A program made the translations under genes and the position numbers. Below, one piece after another: positions 1 to 5,003 of a stretch of 7,591 bases of DNA. This DNA comes from Anaerolineae bacterium (GTDB lineage: Bacteria; Chloroflexota; Anaerolineae; Aggregatilineales; UBA2796): positions 1 to 7,591 of the forward strand of contig JADZBY010000364.1 of assembly GCA_020851855.1 (NCBI GenBank). The letters are read 5' to 3'. The notes beneath the pieces are model-generated. The model made no database searches, had not been told where the DNA came from, and was given only the letters and a program-made list of their open reading frames with translations. Every line of letters begins with the position of its first letter. Position 1 is the stretch's first letter.

Positions 1-329
1 ACCGGCGCGCCGGTCAGGCTCAACACGAGCTTGATGTAAAACGTGTCGCCCAGCCGGTAATCGCGCACTTCGGGCGTCAGATACCACGTCTCCAGCTCGC
101 GCCGCCCGTCCTCGGTGATGAAGTACACCTTGCGGTCGGGCGCGTCGTCCGCTTCTTCCAGCCGAAAATCGACCAGATTCGCCTCTTTGAGCCGCGTCAG
201 CGTGCTGGCGATCTGGCCTGGTTTCACGTCCCACTCGGCGTTCACGGCCAGCCGGAGCTGTTTTCCAAGCTCGTAGCCGTGCATGGGCCGCTGGAAGAGC
301 AAAGCGAGCAGGGCGTGTTTGACCGACAT
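1..329 (-). CDS. PadR-family transcriptional regulator (partial, 3' end off the left edge)
   Basis: A minus-strand frame open from the ATG at 329-327 to the window edge gives 109 complete residues beginning MSVKHALLALLFQRPMHGYE. The PadR winged-helix pattern is clear: 'HGYEL' at residues 17-21, the recognition-helix region 'GQIASTLTRLKEANLV' at 38-53, and the wing 'DRKVYFITEDGRREL' at 65-79. PadR proteins are dimeric repressors, often of efflux or stress genes and of their own promoter. The missing part would be the C-terminal dimerisation helix or the larger Vir-type helical domain, so the subfamily cannot be told. No strong Shine-Dalgarno precedes the ATG, although the frame is unambiguous. 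Two copies of a 19-bp palindrome lie immediately upstream, one inside its own promoter, which suggests autoregulation. The effector and target genes are not visible. Confidence 0.9.
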   Translation of the reverse strand, partial: MSVKHALLALLFQRPMHGYELGKQLRLAVNAEWDVKPGQIASTLTRLKEANLVDFRLEEADDAPDRKVYFITEDGRRELETWYLTPEVRDYRLGDTFYIKLVLSLTGAP

Positions 330-335
330 AATCTG

Positions 336-354
336 CTATACACCGGGTGGCTAG
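336..354. promoter_or_regulatory. Operator copy 1, 19-bp palindrome (proximal to padR start)
   Basis: The sequence CTATACACCGGGTGGCTAG is an imperfect palindrome of form CTAnnCACCnGGTGnnTAG. It matches the second copy at 371-389 in 15 of 19 positions. It lies in the predicted leader, 6 bp upstream of the padR start codon, with its centre 35 bp from the centre of the other copy. It is a likely binding site for the PadR-like protein. The core differs from the ATGT-N8-ACAT type reported for some PadR proteins. Confidence 0.65.
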
Positions 355-369
355 GTTTCCACAGAGAAA

Positions 370-399
370 ACTATACACCCGGTGAATAGTTTATGTCAA
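370..399 (-). promoter_or_regulatory. Sigma-70-type promoter of the padR-like gene
   Basis: Read on the minus strand, a perfect TTGACA (399-394) is followed after 18 nt by TATAGT (375-370), predicting a start near 363 and a leader of about 34 nt. It is the best promoter in the window by consensus match. The 19-bp palindrome at 371-389 occupies the spacer and overlaps the -10 box, so a bound dimer should block RNA polymerase. Confidence 0.75.
371..389. promoter_or_regulatory. Operator copy 2, 19-bp palindrome within the padR promoter
   Basis: The sequence CTATACACCCGGTGAATAG is the more symmetrical of the two copies (CTATnCACCnGGTGnATAG). It overlaps the spacer and -10 element of the minus-strand promoter. 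Two sites in the same short region make regulated transcription much more likely than a chance palindrome. Confidence 0.7.
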
Positions 400-460
400 G
401 GGGAAGCGGGCGGGGCGAATCCGGGAGTATAAATAGGAATTCTGCGATCAGGGGCATTTT

Positions 461-490
461 CAGACATCATTCAGGGAGTTGTGTTACGCT
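461..490 (+). promoter_or_regulatory. Tentative promoter for the PAP2 gene
   Basis: CAGACA (461-466, four of six matches to TTGACA) is separated by 18 nt from TACGCT (485-490). The same -10 hexamer occurs in the araB promoter of this window. The predicted start near 497 would leave a short leader carrying the GAGGGA ribosome site at 504-509. The match is weak. An A/T-rich TATAAAT at 428-434 is an alternative -10 but has no convincing -35. Confidence 0.25.
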
Positions 491-517
491 ATGTTCGCCA
501 CACGAGGGATGTAACTC

Positions 518-1237
518 ATGCAGGCTCTGGCACACGATCCGACCCATCCGTCACGCCCGTCACGCCCGTCACGTGCATCGCGCAATGCACGCCGGGCGGT
601 TTTTGCCGTGATGGTCATCTGCCTGATCGGATTCGCGCTGCTCGCGGCGGCGGTGCGCTCCGAGGGCAGCATGGTGGAATTTGATACGGCGCTGGCCACC
701 GCGCTCCACGTGGGCGCGACGCCGGGCCTGATCGCCGCCATGCGCGCCATCACGCTGTTCGGTCTGCAGGTCTTGTGGGTGCTGCTGGCGGTTGCGGGCG
801 TGGCGCTGCTCTTGCGGCGGCGCTGGCTGTTATTGGCCATGCTGATCGTCACCTGGACCGGCGGCGTCGTCATCAACACAGTCAGCAAGGCGGTGTTTGT
901 GCGCCCGCGCCCGGTCTTCGACGCGCCGCTGATCACCGCCATGTTCTACAGCTTCCCCAGCGGCCACGCCATGTTTTCGGCCATCGTATACGGCCTGTTT
1001 GCGTACCTGCTCGTGCGCAACACCGCCCATCCGGCGCTGCGCTTCTTCATCATCGCCGGGGCCGCGATGCTGATCGGCCTGGTCGCCTTCAGCCGCCTGT
1101 ACCTGGGCGTGCACTATTTCAGCGACGTGGCCGCCGGGATTCTGCTCGGCCTCGCCTGGCTCATGCTGTGCATTCTCGGCCTCGAAATTGCGTATGACCG
1201 GGCGCGGACCTATCATAAAGCCGAGGGTAGCGCCTGA
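518..1237 (+). CDS. PAP2-superfamily integral-membrane phosphatase
   Basis: This 239-aa membrane protein carries all three PAP2 active-site motifs. KX6RP is K124...R131-P132, PSGH is residues 147-150 and SRX5HX3D is S192-R193...H199...D203. H150 and H199 are the expected acid/base and nucleophile residues of the family. Hydrophobic stretches near 27-46, 70-98, 103-121, 151-165, 174-192 and 204-222 fit a roughly six-helix bundle with the catalytic motifs at the membrane face. Family members dephosphorylate phosphatidic acid, phosphatidylglycerol phosphate, undecaprenyl pyrophosphate and similar lipids; the substrate here cannot be told. The start is supported by GAGGGA 8 nt upstream. The first 26 residues are a basic, proline/serine-rich cytosolic tail containing an SRP-type tandem repeat. 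A DinB-like gene follows after 28 nt and may be cotranscribed. Confidence 0.92.
   Translation: MQALAHDPTHPSRPSRPSRASRNARRAVFAVMVICLIGFALLAAAVRSEGSMVEFDTALATALHVGATPGLIAAMRAITLFGLQVLWVLLAVAGVALLLRRRWLLLAMLIVTWTGGVVINTVSKAVFVRPRPVFDAPLITAMFYSFPSGHAMFSAIVYGLFAYLLVRNTAHPALRFFIIAGAAMLIGLVAFSRLYLGVHYFSDVAAGILLGLAWLMLCILGLEIAYDRARTYHKAEGSA
548..573 (+). repeat. 9-bp tandem repeat in the PAP2 N-terminus
   Basis: Nearly three copies of CCGTCACGC, in frame, encode the repeated Ser-Arg-Pro of the N-terminal tail (residues 12-20). The period is a multiple of three, so copy-number change would alter tail length without breaking the frame. Confidence 0.7.
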
Positions 1238-1265
1238 GTGTGGTGTGAAACGGGTGGAGACGACG

Positions 1266-1787
1266 ATGGAAGACAATATCCGCGACAAGACGAGCATGAT
1301 GGACGCGATGCACCGGCGCTGGGACGCGCTGAATGCGTTGCTGGACTCGCTGACCGACGAGGAAATGACCGGCCCGACGGATTCCCACGGCTGGACCGTG
1401 TGCGACCACCTGACGCACATCGCCGCCTGGGAGCGCTCGGCAAGCCAGATGTTGCGGGGCAAGCCGCGCTATGACGGGCTGGGCATTCCGGCCTCACTGT
1501 GGCGCGCGGGCGATGAGGACGACATCAACGACGCCATCCAGAAGGCGAACGCGGGCCTTACGCCAGCCGCCGCCCGCGCCATGCTCAACCAGGCCCACGC
1601 CGAGCTTCTCGCGCTCCTGGAGCCGCTCTCGGACGAGGAATTGAGCCGCCCGCAGAGCGCGTTTTTGCCTGCCGAAGCGGGCGGCGGCGGCGCACAGCCC
1701 GCCTATGCGTACATCGTAGGCAACAGCCTGGGCCATTACCATGAACATCTGCCCTGGATTCGCAAGATCGCCGGGCGCGACGGGTGA
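1266..1787 (+). CDS. DinB/ClbS-like four-helix-bundle protein
   Basis: This 173-aa protein resembles the DinB / mycothiol-dependent maleylpyruvate isomerase N-terminal / ClbS (DfsB) superfamily of putative metal-dependent four-helix bundles. The helix-2 signature 'GWTVCDHLTHIAAWE' is at residues 42-56, including W43, H48 and H51. A late histidine cluster 'GHYHEHLPWI' is at 156-165. These histidines are where family members place their metal ligands. Known members include thiol-dependent transferases and ClbS, a colibactin hydrolase, but many remain uncharacterised and no substrate can be assigned. The ATG at 1266 is preferred because GGTGGAG (1253-1259) lies 6 nt upstream and it does not overlap the PAP2 gene. 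An in-frame ATG at 1188 would add 26 residues with no family resemblance. Confidence 0.8.
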   Translation: MEDNIRDKTSMMDAMHRRWDALNALLDSLTDEEMTGPTDSHGWTVCDHLTHIAAWERSASQMLRGKPRYDGLGIPASLWRAGDEDDINDAIQKANAGLTPAAARAMLNQAHAELLALLEPLSDEELSRPQSAFLPAEAGGGGAQPAYAYIVGNSLGHYHEHLPWIRKIAGRDG

Positions 1788-1817
1788 TCGGGGTGGACGT
1801 GCCCTGTGCATGGCGGA

Positions 1818-1920
1818 CGAGGCACGGGCGGACGAGGCAGGCCTCGTCCCTACACACCCGTCGCGTAGGGACAACGCCTGCGTTGTCCGTCAGGCGTACG
1901 TGCCTCGCCCTCATGGCGAG
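1818..1920. repeat. Nested palindromic intergenic repeat cluster
   Basis: This gap of about 136 bp between convergent genes is packed with inverted repeats. Hairpin A is GGACGAGGC/GCCTCGTCC (1830-1849, 2-nt loop). Hairpin B is GGACAACGC/GCGTTGTCC (1869-1888, 2-nt loop). An outer pair CGAGGCACG (1818-1826) and CGTGCCTCG (1899-1907) encloses both. A further hairpin CTCGCC/GGCGAG spans 1904-1920. Hairpins A and B share the same architecture with different arm sequence, as in families of dispersed REP-like elements. There is no U-tract, so these are not standard intrinsic terminators, though they could slow or end transcription from either convergent gene. No coding gene is seen. Confidence 0.7.
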
Positions 1921-1923
1921 GAG

Positions 1924-3573
1924 TCAGGGGTGAGGGTTCCCTCTCCCCGCCAGGTAATCCGTGTACCCGCCCATGACCTCGGTGAACGCGCCCTGGTCAA
2001 GCTCCACGATGCGATCCACCATCTTGTCGAGGAAATAGCGGTCGTGCGAGATGACCAGCATCGCGCCCTCGAAGCCGTCCAGCGCGCCCTCTAGCGCCTC
2101 GACGCTCGGAATGTCCAGGTTGTTGGTCGGCTCGTCCAGCAAGAGCAGGTTGGGCTGGGAAAGCATCAGGGTGGCGAACTGCAACCGGCTGCGCTCGCCG
2201 CCGCTCAGCGTGCCGATGGGCTGGCGGCAGTGATCGTAGCTGAACAGGAACTTGCCCAGGAACGCCACCGCCTCGCCCTCGGTCATCGGCCTCATGTCCC
2301 GCACACGCTCCACGGGCGTCCGGTCCAGCCAGGCGGCGAGCGTCTGGTGTTCCTGTGCGTAATAGCCGATGCGCGCGCTGGGGCCGATCTTGATGCGCCC
2401 GTCCAGCGGCTCCAGCTCGCCCAGGATCAGCCGGAACAGCACCGACTTGCCCGCGCCATTTGGCCCGATCAGGCCCACGCGCTCGCCGTGCCGCACCAGC
2501 AGGCCGAGGCCGAGGAAGAGCAGGTCGCGATCAAAGCCCATGCTCAGGTCCGTGATCTCCAGCATCTTCGTGCTGCCGCGCCAACCGTTCAGTTGCAGGT
2601 CCATCGTGCGCGCTTCCCGCACCTTCTCGATGATCTCGCCGTTCGCTTCCATACGTTCGAGCATCTTGCGGCGGCTGCGCGCCTGTTTGATGTGCCGCTC
2701 ATTGACCACGATGCGCGCCCAGTGCTCGAAGCGGGCGATGGCCTCTTCGATGCGCGCGATTTCCTTCTGCTGCGCGACGTAGCTCTGCTGCTGGCGAAGG
2801 CGGCGCAGTTCGCGCTCGGTGGCGTAGGCCGAGTAATTGCCGGTATACACCGTCAGCTTGCCACCGTCCATCTCCGCGATGTGCGTCACTACCTCGTCGA
2901 GCAGGTAGCGGTCGTGCGAGATGATGACCACCGCGCCGGGATAGTCGCGCACGAGCGATTCGAGGCGGGCTTTGGCGGCCAGGTCGAGATGGTTATCCGG
3001 CTCATCGAGAAGCAGTACGTGCGGCTGTTCAAGGATCAATCTCGCCAGCGCGACCAGCTTCTTCTGCCCGCCGCTCAGCACGGACGTATCGAGCGTGAGG
3101 TCGTCCGGCGCAAAGCCCAGCCGCGCCAGTGTGTCCTGGACGCGCCCGGCGTGCCGCGCGCCGCCCAGGTGGTCATACTCGGCCAGCGCTTTCTCTTGCC
3201 TGGCCAGCCAGCGCGCCAGCCGGTCCGGGTCGCCATAGACTTCCGGCTTGCCAAGCTCGGCCTCGACGCGCGCCAGCTGGGTTTCGACCTCGGCCAGCTC
3301 CGGCGGCATAGAAAAGGCGGCGTCCAGGAGCGCGCCGGGCGGCAGGACGACTTCCTGCGGCAGGTAGCCGACCCGCACGCCGCGCATCCGGGTGATCGCG
3401 CCGGAATCGGGCGTGACAAGGCCCATGATGGCGCGGAACAAGCTGGACTTGCCGACGCCGTTCGGCCCGACAAGGCCCACGCGGTCGCGGTCGCCGATGG
3501 CCCAGGACAGGTCGCGGAAAATCTCACGCCCGGCATGGTTGATCGTCAGGCGGTCAATCTGGATGATGTGCAT
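1924..3573 (-). CDS. ABC-F family ATP-binding protein (ribosome-associated translation factor)
   Basis: This 549-aa protein has two fused ATPase domains and no membrane segment, which defines ABC-F. Domain 1 has Walker A GPNGVGKSS (36-44), Q-loop Q73, signature LSGGQ (166-170), Walker B with catalytic E191 and switch H220. Domain 2 has Walker A GPNGAGKS (370-377), signature LSGGE (456-460), catalytic E481 and H510. A charged helical linker (about 250-330) corresponds to the P-site tRNA-interacting element, and a helical insertion at about 92-137 to a short arm. ABC-F proteins bind the ribosomal E site, and some confer antibiotic resistance by target protection; which role applies here is unknown. 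The start is the ATG at 3573, preceded by GAGGGGAG; an upstream ATG at 3624 would add 17 unrelated residues inside the leader. The first Walker B reads EPDNHLD rather than EPTNHLD. The last residues (GRGNPHP) are encoded by repeat-like sequence. Confidence 0.93.
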   Translation of the reverse strand: MHIIQIDRLTINHAGREIFRDLSWAIGDRDRVGLVGPNGVGKSSLFRAIMGLVTPDSGAITRMRGVRVGYLPQEVVLPPGALLDAAFSMPPELAEVETQLARVEAELGKPEVYGDPDRLARWLARQEKALAEYDHLGGARHAGRVQDTLARLGFAPDDLTLDTSVLSGGQKKLVALARLILEQPHVLLLDEPDNHLDLAAKARLESLVRDYPGAVVIISHDRYLLDEVVTHIAEMDGGKLTVYTGNYSAYATERELRRLRQQQSYVAQQKEIARIEEAIARFEHWARIVVNERHIKQARSRRKMLERMEANGEIIEKVREARTMDLQLNGWRGSTKMLEITDLSMGFDRDLLFLGLGLLVRHGERVGLIGPNGAGKSVLFRLILGELEPLDGRIKIGPSARIGYYAQEHQTLAAWLDRTPVERVRDMRPMTEGEAVAFLGKFLFSYDHCRQPIGTLSGGERSRLQFATLMLSQPNLLLLDEPTNNLDIPSVEALEGALDGFEGAMLVISHDRYFLDKMVDRIVELDQGAFTEVMGGYTDYLAGRGNPHP

Positions 3574-3595
3574 GGCTCCCCTCATTACCCGAAAT

Positions 3596-3624
3596 ACAGT
3601 AGAACGTCGGCAGTCTGGAATCAA
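3596..3624 (-). promoter_or_regulatory. Possible proximal promoter of the ABC-F gene
   Basis: On the minus strand TTGATT (3624-3619) and TACTGT (3601-3596) are separated by 17 nt, giving a start near 3589 just ahead of the ribosome site. The match is modest, and the -35 overlaps the T-tract of the terminator. If real, the ABC-F gene would not depend on readthrough of the upstream terminator. Confidence 0.3.
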
Positions 3625-3657
3625 AAAGCGGCTGTGAACGCCCGCTCACAGCCGCTT
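3621..3657 (-). terminator. Intrinsic terminator upstream of the ABC-F gene
   Basis: A perfect 12-bp stem (AAGCGGCTGTGA at 3626-3637 paired with TCACAGCCGCTT at 3646-3657, 8-nt loop) is followed on the minus strand by TTTTTGATT. The U-run after the hairpin exists only on the minus strand, so it ends a transcript coming from about 3660 and beyond. It lies 52 nt before the ABC-F start codon. No recognisable large gene sits upstream on that strand, so it is either the end of a small RNA/ORF or an attenuator for ABC-F. Confidence 0.85.
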
Positions 3658-3685
3658 GACTTACTGTGTTAGTTACACATCCGTC

Positions 3686-3761
3686 CGGTCAGCAGGCGCA
3701 CCCCTTCCCAGGATGCGCGCCGCCGGACGCCATCCGGCACAGGGAGAAGACGTGCTGACCG
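3686..3761 (-). ncRNA. Predicted three-way-junction structured RNA (leader or small RNA)
   Basis: Read on the minus strand, P1 is a perfect 9-bp helix (CGGTCAGCA, 3761-3753, with TGCTGACCG, 3694-3686). It encloses P2, a 6-bp hairpin GCCGGA/TCCGGC (3738-3722), and P3, a 7-bp hairpin (3721-3715 with 3701-3695, one G-U). P2, P3 and the 3' strand of P1 abut with no unpaired bases, and a 14-nt pyrimidine-rich strand links P1 to P2. The structure ends about 29 nt before the terminator. I do not recognise it as a known riboswitch or RNA class. The GC-rich setting makes chance helices easier, so this rests on the precise nesting. Confidence 0.4.
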
Positions 3762-3775
3762 CTGAAGTACATCAT
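3689..3775 (-). CDS. Possible 28-codon leader ORF upstream of the ABC-F gene
   Basis: This short ORF starts with two adjacent ATG codons and encodes MMYFSGQHVFSLCRMASGGA followed by HPGKGCAC. It begins at the predicted transcription start (about 3776), so it would be translated leaderless or nearly so; no Shine-Dalgarno is present. Its stop codon lies inside the 3' strand of P1 in the predicted RNA structure, so a ribosome reaching the end would disrupt that fold. ABC-F resistance genes are often preceded by such leader peptides, where drug-stalled ribosomes relieve termination. The peptide has no recognisable family, and the frame extends upstream to 3886 without a convincing start. It could be a chance ORF in a small RNA. 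Confidence 0.25.
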   Translation of the reverse strand: MMYFSGQHVFSLCRMASGGAHPGKGCAC

Positions 3776-3782
3776 GCGGCAC

Positions 3783-3812
3783 AGTCTATCACAGGGATGG
3801 CGCGCCGGGCAA
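3783..3812 (-). promoter_or_regulatory. Candidate promoter of the ABC-F leader transcript
   Basis: On the minus strand TTGCCC (3812-3807) and TAGACT (3788-3783) are separated by 18 nt. The -10 is preceded by TGA, giving an extended TGnTAGACT. The predicted start near 3776 coincides with the leader ORF start, and the transcript would end at the terminator after about 155 nt. Confidence 0.4.
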
Positions 3813-3857
3813 GGGGGGAGTTTGACGCAATTGCCCGGCGCGGCGCACTTGTCCTGT

Positions 3858-3888
3858 TTGATCTTGGCCCAGGGATATGCGATCATAT
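3858..3888 (+). promoter_or_regulatory. Candidate vapBC promoter with overlapping operator
   Basis: TTGATC (3858-3863) and GATCAT (3881-3886) lie 17 nt apart upstream of vapB. The inverted repeat ATATG-CGAT-CATAT (3875-3888) covers the -10 box. Type II antitoxins commonly repress their own operon through such palindromes, so this is the obvious site to test for VapB or VapBC binding. Confidence 0.4.
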
Positions 3889-3917
3889 GCTCGAAGATGG
3901 TTGCGCGAGGTGGTGCG

Positions 3918-4166
3918 ATGAATGATCGAGCGCCGTCCTGGGAAGATGTGGCGGAACAGGCCGAAGCACTTGAGCTAATCGATCAGGTGCGCTTGCTGGA
4001 ATGGCTGAGCGCGCAAATCAAGGCGTCGCTGCTGGTTGAGAAGAAAGCGCCGAAGCGCTCGCTGTACGGCTTGAATGCTGACCTGGGGCCGGGGCCGTCC
4101 GCGCAAGACATCGACGACGTGCGGCGGGAAATGCTACGCGGTTTCCCGCGTGAGGATATCGCGTGA
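3918..4166 (+). CDS. VapB-type antitoxin of a type II toxin-antitoxin pair
   Basis: This 82-aa protein has a helical N-terminal part (about residues 8-35, 'LELIDQVRLLEWLSAQIKASL') and a C-terminal tail 'SLYGLNADLGPGPSAQDIDD' followed by 'VRREMLRGFPREDIA'. That tail pattern is one I recognise from small antitoxins encoded next to PIN-domain toxins in Chloroflexota and Cyanobacteria. By analogy the C-terminal segment wraps the toxin active site and the N-terminal part dimerises and may bind the operator; this is inferred. The ATG at 3918 has AGGTGG upstream (3908-3913); in-frame ATGs at 3897 and 3774 lack a good site. Its stop overlaps the toxin start, fitting translational coupling. Confidence 0.82.
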   Translation: MNDRAPSWEDVAEQAEALELIDQVRLLEWLSAQIKASLLVEKKAPKRSLYGLNADLGPGPSAQDIDDVRREMLRGFPREDIA

Positions 4167-4567
4167 TGATCGTGGCAGTGGCCGACACACATGCGGTCAT
4201 CTGGTATCTGCATGCCGATGAGCGCCTGTCACCCGCCGCCAAACAAGCGGTTGAGGATGCGGCAGCGACGGGTGATCAGATTGGCGTATCCGCCATCACG
4301 TTGGTCGAAATGGTCTACCTTATTGAGAAGGGCAGAATCGCCGCTGAAAGCCTCAGCCGGCTGGCGGCGGCTTTGCGCGATGTGGCCAGTGTCCTCGTAG
4401 AATTGCCGCTCGACCTCGAAACTGCGCGAATGATGGCGCGGGTTGATGCGGTGAAAGTGCCGGACCTCCCCGACCGTATCATCGCAGCCTCGGCCCTTCT
4501 TCTGGGTGTACCCGTTATCAGTCGGGACGAAAAGATTCATCATTCCGGACTACAGGTCATCTGGTGA
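4166..4567 (+). CDS. vapC: VapC-type PIN-domain ribonuclease toxin
   Basis: This 133-aa protein is a full-length PIN domain. The acidic metal-binding residues are in place: D7 in 'VADTHAVIWYL', E48 in 'SAITLVEMVYL', D103 in 'LPDRIIAASA' and D121 in 'ISRDEKIH'. VapC toxins use Mg2+ or Mn2+ to cleave specific RNAs, often tRNA or 23S rRNA, when their antitoxin is degraded; the target here is unknown. The chosen ATG shares one base with the antitoxin stop (TGATG). A GTG at 4163 is an equally possible start adding one residue, and both are served by GAGGA at 4152-4156. The active-site residues appear intact. The stop lies 10 bp from the end of a convergent gene. Confidence 0.9.
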   Translation: MIVAVADTHAVIWYLHADERLSPAAKQAVEDAAATGDQIGVSAITLVEMVYLIEKGRIAAESLSRLAAALRDVASVLVELPLDLETARMMARVDAVKVPDLPDRIIAASALLLGVPVISRDEKIHHSGLQVIW

Positions 4568-4577
4568 TTGCTGGCTT

Positions 4578-4850
4578 TTACTCTTCCTCTACCGGATACT
4601 TTGGCCCTTCGGGCGGCGCTTTGGGACGTTCCGGGCGGGCAGGTTTGCGCTCCATCATCGTGCGCGCCGCCGCCCAGGCGTCCGCTGAGGGCGCGGCGGC
4701 TTCCCGCTCAAAGACCAGCACGGCGCGGTCGGCGTCGCGACGCAGCGAGTCGCGGTAACGGAAGCCGGCGCGCGCCAGGTCATCGATCAGCCGCTGAAGA
4801 TCGTCCCAGTCATCCGGCGTCACCGTCAACAGGCGGTATTCGTAGGGCAT
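4578..4850 (-). CDS. Small uncharacterised protein (DUF4177-like N-terminus, charged proline-rich tail)
   Basis: This 90-aa protein is of unknown function. The first 50 residues (MPYEYRLLTVTPDDWDDLQR then LIDDLARAGFRYRDSL...RAVLVFERE) have a strand-helix-strand-strand layout like small DUF4177-type proteins, where 'YEY' opens the first strand and an 'L..LG..G' helix precedes the next. This resemblance is from memory and weak. Residues 51-66 are alanine-rich and 69-90 are proline- and charge-rich, ending EEE, and probably disordered. No signal peptide or membrane segment is seen. GGAG (4863-4860) lies 9 nt before the ATG, supporting the start. It converges on vapC with a 10-bp gap and has no obvious operon partner. 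Confidence 0.6.
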   Translation of the reverse strand: MPYEYRLLTVTPDDWDDLQRLIDDLARAGFRYRDSLRRDADRAVLVFEREAAAPSADAWAAARTMMERKPARPERPKAPPEGPKYPVEEE

Positions 4851-4889
4851 GGTCAGTCACTCCACATCCGTCACCTGCATACGCTGTTC

Positions 4890-4918
4890 ACTGTACACAA
4901 GGTCGCGCCGAGAGGCAA
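4890..4918 (-). promoter_or_regulatory. Tentative promoter of the small uncharacterised gene
   Basis: On the minus strand TTGCCT (4918-4913) and TACAGT (4895-4890) are 17 nt apart, each matching consensus in four of six positions. The predicted start near 4883 leaves a leader of about 33 nt containing the GGAG site. Confidence 0.3.
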
Positions 4919-4950
4919 TGGAGACCAGGGCAATCGTCTCAGGCGCGATC
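4901..4950. repeat. Interrupted hairpin in the vapC-araB intergenic region
   Basis: GGTCGCGCC (4901-4909) pairs with GGCGCGATC (4942-4950) over 9 positions including one G-T. An inner pair GAGAC (4921-4925) and GTCTC (4936-4940) continues the stem after an 11-nt bulge. GGGCAAT (4928-4934), in the loop, is also complementary to ATTGCCC at 4997-5003. It overlaps the tentative promoter of the small minus-strand gene. No T-tract follows, so it is not a standard terminator, and no gene is seen here. Confidence 0.45.
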
Positions 4951-5003
4951 ACAGACGCCCCGCACAGAGGAAGTTTCACAACTAAGCGCGGATCGCATTG
5001 CCC

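Noticed and set aside
830..1462. Minus-strand open frame of 210 codons opposite the PAP2 and DinB-like genes
   Set aside because: It runs across two confidently identified plus-strand genes and shows no domain, so it is a shadow frame.
1830..1888. Intrinsic terminators for the convergent PAP2/DinB and ABC-F genes
   Set aside because: The hairpins are strong but neither is followed by a T-rich run on either strand, so a standard intrinsic terminator is not supported.
2230..3672. Long plus-strand open frame of 480 codons opposite the ABC-F gene
   Set aside because: It is antisense to a gene with complete ABC-F motifs. Its translation is rich in Arg, Ala, Gln and His with no recognisable domain, as expected of a shadow frame in GC-rich DNA.
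3656..3925. Plus-strand 89-codon frame between the ABC-F and vapB genes
   Set aside because: It has no ribosome site and no family resemblance, and it crosses the vapBC promoter and the start of vapB. The region is better explained by the minus-strand leader and the vapBC control region.
4163..4570. Degraded or inactive VapC
   Set aside because: All four acidic PIN residues (D7, E48, D103, D121) are present and the length is normal.
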